NCBI GenBank assembly: GCA_003167495.1
Contig: PMSX01000307.1
Span: 19,837 to 55,479 of the forward strand
Direction of reading: 5' to 3'
Length of the DNA stretch: 35,643 nucleotides
From: Bryobacterales bacterium
GTDB taxonomy: Bacteria; Acidobacteriota; Terriglobia; Bryobacterales; Bryobacteraceae
Shown here in pieces: positions 31,674 through 35,643 of the stretch (positions within the stretch are counted from its first letter, which is position 1; every line of letters starts with the position of its first letter). Both the position numbers and the translations under genes were made by a program. The notes under the pieces are model-generated. The model was given only the letters and a program-made list of their open reading frames with translations, was not told the DNA's origin and did not search any database.

Positions 31674-32575
31674 GTTTCGACGGCTTGGTTCAAATCAAGA
31701 AAGCGATTGGTATGCTCAGCCCCAAGGAGGTCCGGGACTTGAGCCAGCGGGAGGTGCGCATCGCGCTGCACGCGCCGGACACGCTCGGCTTTGAGCAGAT
31801 GGAAAGCTATCTGCTGAGCGATCTGAAGCCCGCCCGCCGCCGTGAATCGGCGGATATGCTCATGCGCGATCCGAGCTCGACGAACCAGGCGGATATCAAC
31901 ATTTATCACGCCAATATGAAGGCATCGGCTAAGTCGCTTATCTATTTGCCTGATCGGCCGGACATTGTCGTGGCCAAAACACTGAAAGCGTTCCCCGATT
32001 TAGGTATCGCGCTGGCGCGGTCCTTCCAGCCTTTCCGTGGTCCGTATGTGAAGAACGTCATCGCCGATGTTTGCAAAGAGAACACTCTCTTTTGTCTCGC
32101 CACCGCCGTGCCGGACATTATGGGTGTGCCGTTTATTACGCTTCCCTGGTCTATCGCTGAATTCGCGTCCGATAGCGCCTTTCTCACCATGAACCAGATC
32201 CGCATGGGCTTCATGGTCGCCGGCGCCAGTGACCGCGAAGTAGGTTATATGGAACAGAAAGGCGAAATCGCCGCTGTCATTGGCAGTGCATTCGGCTGGC
32301 GCGCTCTTGCTCGCGAGCTTGTGGGCAAGATTCCTTTCGGTGGCGGGCTTATCGCCAAAGCAGGCGTCGCCTATGCCGGCACCAAAGTTCTGGGCGTTTC
32401 CCTTGACGGCTATTATAGCCTTGGCTACACCTACTCACGCGAAGAACGCAACAACCTCTACGCCGAAGCTTATCTGCAAGGCAAAAGCGTTGCGGCCAAA
32501 CTCCTCCGCATGCTTCGTCCGGACCTCGCCGCTAAACTCGCCGACACTGACTCCACTGCTTCGTCCGCGAGATGA
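31670..32575 (+). CDS. DUF697-like protein, function unknown
   Basis: This 301-aa protein has a soluble N-terminal part (residues 1-75, VRDLSQREVRIALHAPDTLG) and a more hydrophobic remainder. That part has KSLIYLPDRPDIVVAKTLKA, ATAVPDIMGVPFITLPWSIA and GWRALARELVGKIPFGGGLI followed by AKAGVAYAGTKVLG. The last block, Leu-Val-Gly-Lys-Ile-Pro-Phe-Gly-Gly-Gly with Ala-Gly-Thr after it, resembles the C-terminus of DUF697/YcjF-like domains, which associate with small GTPases and membranes. No GTPase is encoded nearby. The ATG at 31670 overlaps the upstream stop and has GGAGGAGG in the preceding 20 bases, so it is strongly and jointly translated with the nuclease-like protein. Confidence 0.7.
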   Translation: MSFDGLVQIKKAIGMLSPKEVRDLSQREVRIALHAPDTLGFEQMESYLLSDLKPARRRESADMLMRDPSSTNQADINIYHANMKASAKSLIYLPDRPDIVVAKTLKAFPDLGIALARSFQPFRGPYVKNVIADVCKENTLFCLATAVPDIMGVPFITLPWSIAEFASDSAFLTMNQIRMGFMVAGASDREVGYMEQKGEIAAVIGSAFGWRALARELVGKIPFGGGLIAKAGVAYAGTKVLGVSLDGYYSLGYTYSREERNNLYAEAYLQGKSVAAKLLRMLRPDLAAKLADTDSTASSAR

Positions 32576-33309
32576 CCAAACCCATCGCCCTGGTCACTGG
32601 CGGTAGCCGGGGCATCGGCCGTGCCATTGTCGAAGAATTATCATTGACTCACTCCGTTGTCGCGACCTATAACTCCAACCTTGCCGCCGCTCAAGAGGTG
32701 GCTCAAGCCACCGGCGCCGCCATCCTCCCATGCCAACTCGGCGATCCCGAATCCTGCCGCCAACTCCTCGCCGAACTCGATCGCCGTTTTGCCTCCATTG
32801 ACCTTCTCATCAACAACGCCGGCATGGCCCCGCGTGAACGCCGCGACATGCTTGATGCCACCCCCGAAAGCTTCGACGAACTCTTCGCCACCAATCTCAA
32901 AGGCCCTTATTTCATAACGCAACACATCGCGCGCGCCATGCTCGCCCGTTCATCCGGCCGCATCGTCTTCATCGGCTCCATCTCGAGCTTCACGGCTTCT
33001 GTGAATCGCGGCGACTACTGCATGACCAAAGCCGCCATCACCATGGCCGCCAAACTCTTCGCCGCCCGCCTCGCGCCCCACAAGATCCCCGTTTTCGAAA
33101 TTGAACCTGGCATTATCCGCACTGACATGATCGCCTCTGTTGCCGCCACCTATGACCGGCGCATTGCCGATGGCCTTCTCCCCCAGCGCCGTATGGGCGA
33201 ACCGAAAGACGTCGCTAACGCCATCCGCGCCATTGCCGACGGCCACCTCGACTACTGCACCGGCCAAATCCTCCACGTCGATGGCGGCTTCCACCTGCGG
33301 ACTCTCTAG
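32572..33309 (+). CDS. short-chain dehydrogenase/reductase (FabG-like)
   Basis: This 245-aa NAD(P)-dependent oxidoreductase of the classical SDR family is of normal length. It has the nucleotide-binding TGGSRGIG (9-16), NNAG (81-84), the active-site Ser near 136-138 (FIGSISS), Tyr149 and Lys153 in YCMTKAA, and the PGIIRTDM motif. YCTGQILHVDGGFHL near the end is typical of the family. The name 3-ketoacyl-ACP reductase is often given, but the substrate is not shown. ATG at 32572 overlaps the previous stop (ATGA). An SDR coupled to a nuclease-like and a DUF697-like protein is not an obvious pathway. Confidence 0.9.
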   Translation: MTKPIALVTGGSRGIGRAIVEELSLTHSVVATYNSNLAAAQEVAQATGAAILPCQLGDPESCRQLLAELDRRFASIDLLINNAGMAPRERRDMLDATPESFDELFATNLKGPYFITQHIARAMLARSSGRIVFIGSISSFTASVNRGDYCMTKAAITMAAKLFAARLAPHKIPVFEIEPGIIRTDMIASVAATYDRRIADGLLPQRRMGEPKDVANAIRAIADGHLDYCTGQILHVDGGFHLRTL

Positions 33310-33786
33310 TTAGGGTAATAATAATGCTTGACATTCCACGGTCTTGGACGGCTAGGCCGGGGGGCGTGACGGGCTGGCGCTAGCTGGTGTGTCCTGTCGT
33401 CTTGTGCAGAGGAAGTGTAGTTGTTCTTGGGGACGCGCGAGCGCTTCTCGTCGCTCTTCTCCAACAGTGGGAGTACAACATATTCGCCCGATATCCCGAT
33501 AGCAGGAATGAGCGTTGAGCGCCCAGACCAGGCGTTAATCCGATGTGATGAGCGCTTCTAGTTCTTCCTTGGCCACCCACCCATCGTATATCTATGTATC
33601 TATGCGAATCGGATCAGACGGCAGTCAATCATCTTTGCGGCGATTGCAATAGGCGGCCTAGTGAGGATGACGCGAGATTTACTCAGACTCCGCGAATGAG
33701 ATCGATCCTGTTTTGCAATCCTTTAGCTTCGCCTATCGTCCGGGTTCCCTTGAGAGATAATACGATCTCACTCAGAGGTAACGGCA
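33310..33786. other. intergenic region without a convincing gene
   Basis: A 477-base stretch follows the SDR gene. Frames up to about 100 codons are open but show no motif, start signal or codon pattern I can support. The last 35 bases hold a promoter or operator candidate for the next gene. The composition is less GC-rich near the right end, as are the genes that follow. Confidence 0.55.
33754..33769 (+). promoter_or_regulatory. candidate -10 box inside an inverted repeat
   Basis: GATAAT (33756-33761) matches five of six bases of a -10 box. It lies within GAGAT-6-ATCTC, an inverted repeat with five-base arms, 18 bases before the ATG at 33787. No clear -35 box is seen. A repressor site over a promoter is possible. 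Confidence 0.3.
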
Positions 33787-34545
33787 ATGAGCATAAGCGA
33801 TTGCGTGGAGATCATCGTGGGAATCGCTACTATCTACTTCCTTCGGCAACAAAACGAGATATTCAAAAGACAGAACGCCATCTTTGCCGCTCAAACTGGC
33901 GTCGCTAAAGCGTCAGACGAAAGACCTACATGGGCTCGGCAAGCACGACGCTACTGGCCAATGCTGGCGATGGCAATGTTAACGATTCTAACTTGGGCAG
34001 CAATTGGTTACGAAGTTTATGATCGCCACCGTCGGGCAACCCAACTGGCCAACAACCCAGCTTCCGCCGCTCCGATCGGCAGCGGGAATGTCCCTGTCCC
34101 AATAGTGCCGCCAAACTTTGTACTGTCCATCCCTGGAGCCAATATTTTCATTCCAGACCAGGCCAAGAATCTCACTGGTATCGCATTAGACGTTAGCATT
34201 AGAAATTCAGGGGCCCCTAGTCCAGCTAATGACTGGAAATTATGGATTGCTCCTGGGAAGAATCTACATCCGGCTTTGGCGCAACTCACGACAATACCTG
34301 AATCCTTAGCGGTCGGTGGACCTATAAACTCCACAGTCATAAGAGCGGCACAATCATTAGTCGATAAAACTCACAACACTCCGATCAATACCGGTGAGGT
34401 TATAGACGGAAAACTCTTGTTCTACACTACACTTCCAAAATCCCGCGTCCAAAGTGACTCAACGGTTCTAGAGTTGTCCACGGAGGATATCAGCGGCAAA
34501 GAGTTCACGGTAAAACAACGAATGGCGGATTGGTTAAAGCGATGA
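33787..34545 (+). CDS. membrane-anchored protein of unknown function
   Basis: This 252-aa protein begins with a short, mildly hydrophobic segment (VEIIVGIATIYFL), then a polar helix (RQQNEIFKRQNAIFAAQTGV), then a clear membrane segment near residues 58-76 (PMLAMAMLTILTWAAIGYEV). The C-terminal 175 residues are likely outside the cytoplasm and beta-rich, with ALDVSIRNSGAPSPANDWKL resembling a beta-sandwich for protein contacts. I recognise no family. The start at 33787 has GAGG 9 bases upstream. The next gene, 37 bases on, is also a small membrane protein and probably co-transcribed. Base composition is lower in GC than in the genes to the left, which may point to acquisition. Confidence 0.75.
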   Translation: MSISDCVEIIVGIATIYFLRQQNEIFKRQNAIFAAQTGVAKASDERPTWARQARRYWPMLAMAMLTILTWAAIGYEVYDRHRRATQLANNPASAAPIGSGNVPVPIVPPNFVLSIPGANIFIPDQAKNLTGIALDVSIRNSGAPSPANDWKLWIAPGKNLHPALAQLTTIPESLAVGGPINSTVIRAAQSLVDKTHNTPINTGEVIDGKLLFYTTLPKSRVQSDSTVLELSTEDISGKEFTVKQRMADWLKR

Positions 34546-34582
34546 GAGGCCAACACCACAATATCTGCGATACAGTAGCGAG

Positions 34583-35402
34583 ATGTCATTCTGGTCTCGA
34601 CTCGACACGGCATGGAACGACAACAGCTGTGTCGCGTGGGTACTTGTCTTATCTGGTATGGCACTCGCCTTGTGGGCTGGTTTCTGGCCACGGTCCCCAG
34701 GCGTGTCAATCGGTCTACTCGCACTTGTTGCTGGCATTATGAGTGTTCGGCCACAAATGCGCCCCGCGGAGAAGGCTGCTTGGGTTTTTGTCCTTGTCGC
34801 ATTTGCCGTTTTGGAGGTTCATGCGATCAACAGAGGCGATGAAGAAAATAAAACCATTAGGGACGGGCAAAACGAAGTCTTTAAGGGAATTGCTGATGGT
34901 GTCAAGAAGAGCAATTCGCAACTCGAAATAAGCAACCGCAATATCCAAGTTCTCTCCATCGGGATTTTGTCGCTGTTGAATACCAAGGCCGTTCAGGGTG
35001 CTGTGGCGAGTCCCGCCCAGCCATCACAGAGGCAGCAGGGCCAGAGATTCGTATCGGCGGAAAAGCTTGACTCAGCACTTAAGAGTAAGGAGTCCTCGGC
35101 AGCAACAGTTATCAATGACGGTACCAATGAGGCGGGGAATTTTTCGGATCAGTTAGTCATAGGACTAAGATGCTGGTTGGCAAGCTGGCGGAAACAATAT
35201 AAAGACAGGAGACCCGAACTTTTTTCCAGATAGTCTGACGATTGAAGTATCTACAAATCACGCATCGCCGGATGACCACTCATTGCAGGAAGCTAAGAAC
35301 CTCATTGCGGCCTTAAAACAACAAGGTATCACAGCAACGCTTAGGTTCACCACGCTGGCGTTTCCCACAAACTTCATGCGAATAAAAGTGGCTGGTCAAT
35401 AA
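34583..35402 (+). pseudogene. membrane protein gene with a frameshift near its 3' end
   Basis: The first frame runs from 34583 to 35233. It has two or three hydrophobic segments (NSCVAWVLVLSGMALALWAG; WVFVLVAFAVLEVHAI), then a polar helical stretch (GVKKSNSQLEISNRNIQVLS). Near 35172 the coding signal moves to the +1 frame: DAGWQAGGNNIKTGDPNFF, SLTIEVSTNHASPDDHSLQE, AKNLIAALKQQGITATLRFT and FMRIKVAGQ, ending at TAA 35400-35402. The last 23 residues of the first frame (RCWLASWRKQYKDRRPELF) look like out-of-frame reading. Deleting one A in CTAAGATGC would restore a single protein of about 272 residues, ending in a small alpha/beta domain. It is either a recent mutation, a sequencing error or, less likely, programmed shifting. 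Confidence 0.75.
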
Positions 35403-35406
35403 TGCC

Positions 35407-35592
35407 TCACATGGATAGATTCTTCTTGACTCGTTTTCGCCCAGGAGCTTTCGGATCTCCCTTTCCAGGTGAACGCTCCTTTGACGCTTTCACTAACTCA
35501 TCTAGTCCTTTCTTCGACACGGGCAGGACACCGCGCATGGCCTCCTTAAAGCGTGCGAACTCCAGCGTCGCGTCGAACGGTCCGTCTCTCAT
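35407..35592 (-). CDS. small conserved basic protein, function unknown
   Basis: This 61-aa protein has a folded-looking N-terminal half (ATLEFARFKEAMRGVLPVSK), which I recall from short hypothetical proteins in acidobacteria, and a basic tail (KGDPKAPGRKRVKKNLSM). The length, helix pattern and conserved feel support a real gene. The ATG at 35592 has GGGAG only 2 bases upstream, closer than usual. It converges with the frameshifted membrane protein gene, with 4 bases between stops. A role in RNA or DNA binding fits the basic tail but is a guess. Confidence 0.6.
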   Translation of the reverse strand: MRDGPFDATLEFARFKEAMRGVLPVSKKGLDELVKASKERSPGKGDPKAPGRKRVKKNLSM

Positions 35593-35643
35593 AACTCCCT
35601 ATCGGGGCGCGAGGTGTCCTCCTGGGCCTGCCCCCTCGGCTGA

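Noticed and set aside
33594..33908. 104-codon frame before the membrane protein at 33787
   Set aside because: It overlaps the better supported gene, which has a ribosome-binding site, and has no recognisable features.

Overview
The window looks like a chromosomal segment of an acidobacterium, most likely in the Bryobacter/Solibacter group. No rRNA or other phylogenetic marker is present, so this rests on gene content: an Oar-like TonB-dependent receptor with an N-terminal carboxypeptidase-regulatory domain, a secreted DUF5666-like protein, paired secreted PQQ-like beta-propellers, an ECF sigma factor of the TIGR02999 type followed by a Ser/Thr kinase, and a protein of the 'NRANSQHSTGP' family. 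Coding density is high on both strands. No tRNA, rRNA or CRISPR array was seen.

Layout. (1) 1-9.6 kb is a worn accessory zone. It holds an LD-carboxypeptidase/maleylpyruvate-isomerase-like gene pair, a small secreted protein, two copies of a 60-bp direct repeat, an ISL3-family transposase, a gene broken by a stop and a frameshift, a methyltransferase-like membrane protein, the ECF sigma/kinase pair, a TauD-type dioxygenase remnant and a DUF433 antitoxin-like gene with traces of a lost partner. (2) 10.1-18.5 kb encodes envelope and secreted functions. Two back-to-back PQQ-like propeller paralogues run rightward and converge on a leftward DUF5666-TonB-receptor operon. (3) 18.6-23.1 kb is a three-gene sugar ABC importer of the rhamnose/autoinducer-2 type, in which the second permease is fused to its substrate-binding protein. 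(4) 23.1-29.5 kb is a leftward run: gltX, a NodU/CmcH-type carbamoyltransferase, a peptidoglycan-binding-domain protein, alanine dehydrogenase, truncated haemoglobin and a protein with two MarR-like halves. (5) 29.6-33.3 kb has a small lipocalin-like protein with its own hairpin leader and terminator. It is followed by three overlapping genes: a PD-(D/E)XK nuclease-like protein, a DUF697-like protein and a short-chain dehydrogenase. (6) 33.8-35.6 kb has two membrane-anchored proteins of unknown function, the second frameshifted, and a small leftward gene.

The points most worth following are the permease/binding-protein fusion, the ATGA-coupled nuclease-like operon, the duplicated MarR-like protein beside a truncated haemoglobin and Ald, the paired propellers next to a TonB receptor, and the cluster of decayed genes and dispersed repeats in the first 10 kb. 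Family names come from recognised motifs, not from database searches.
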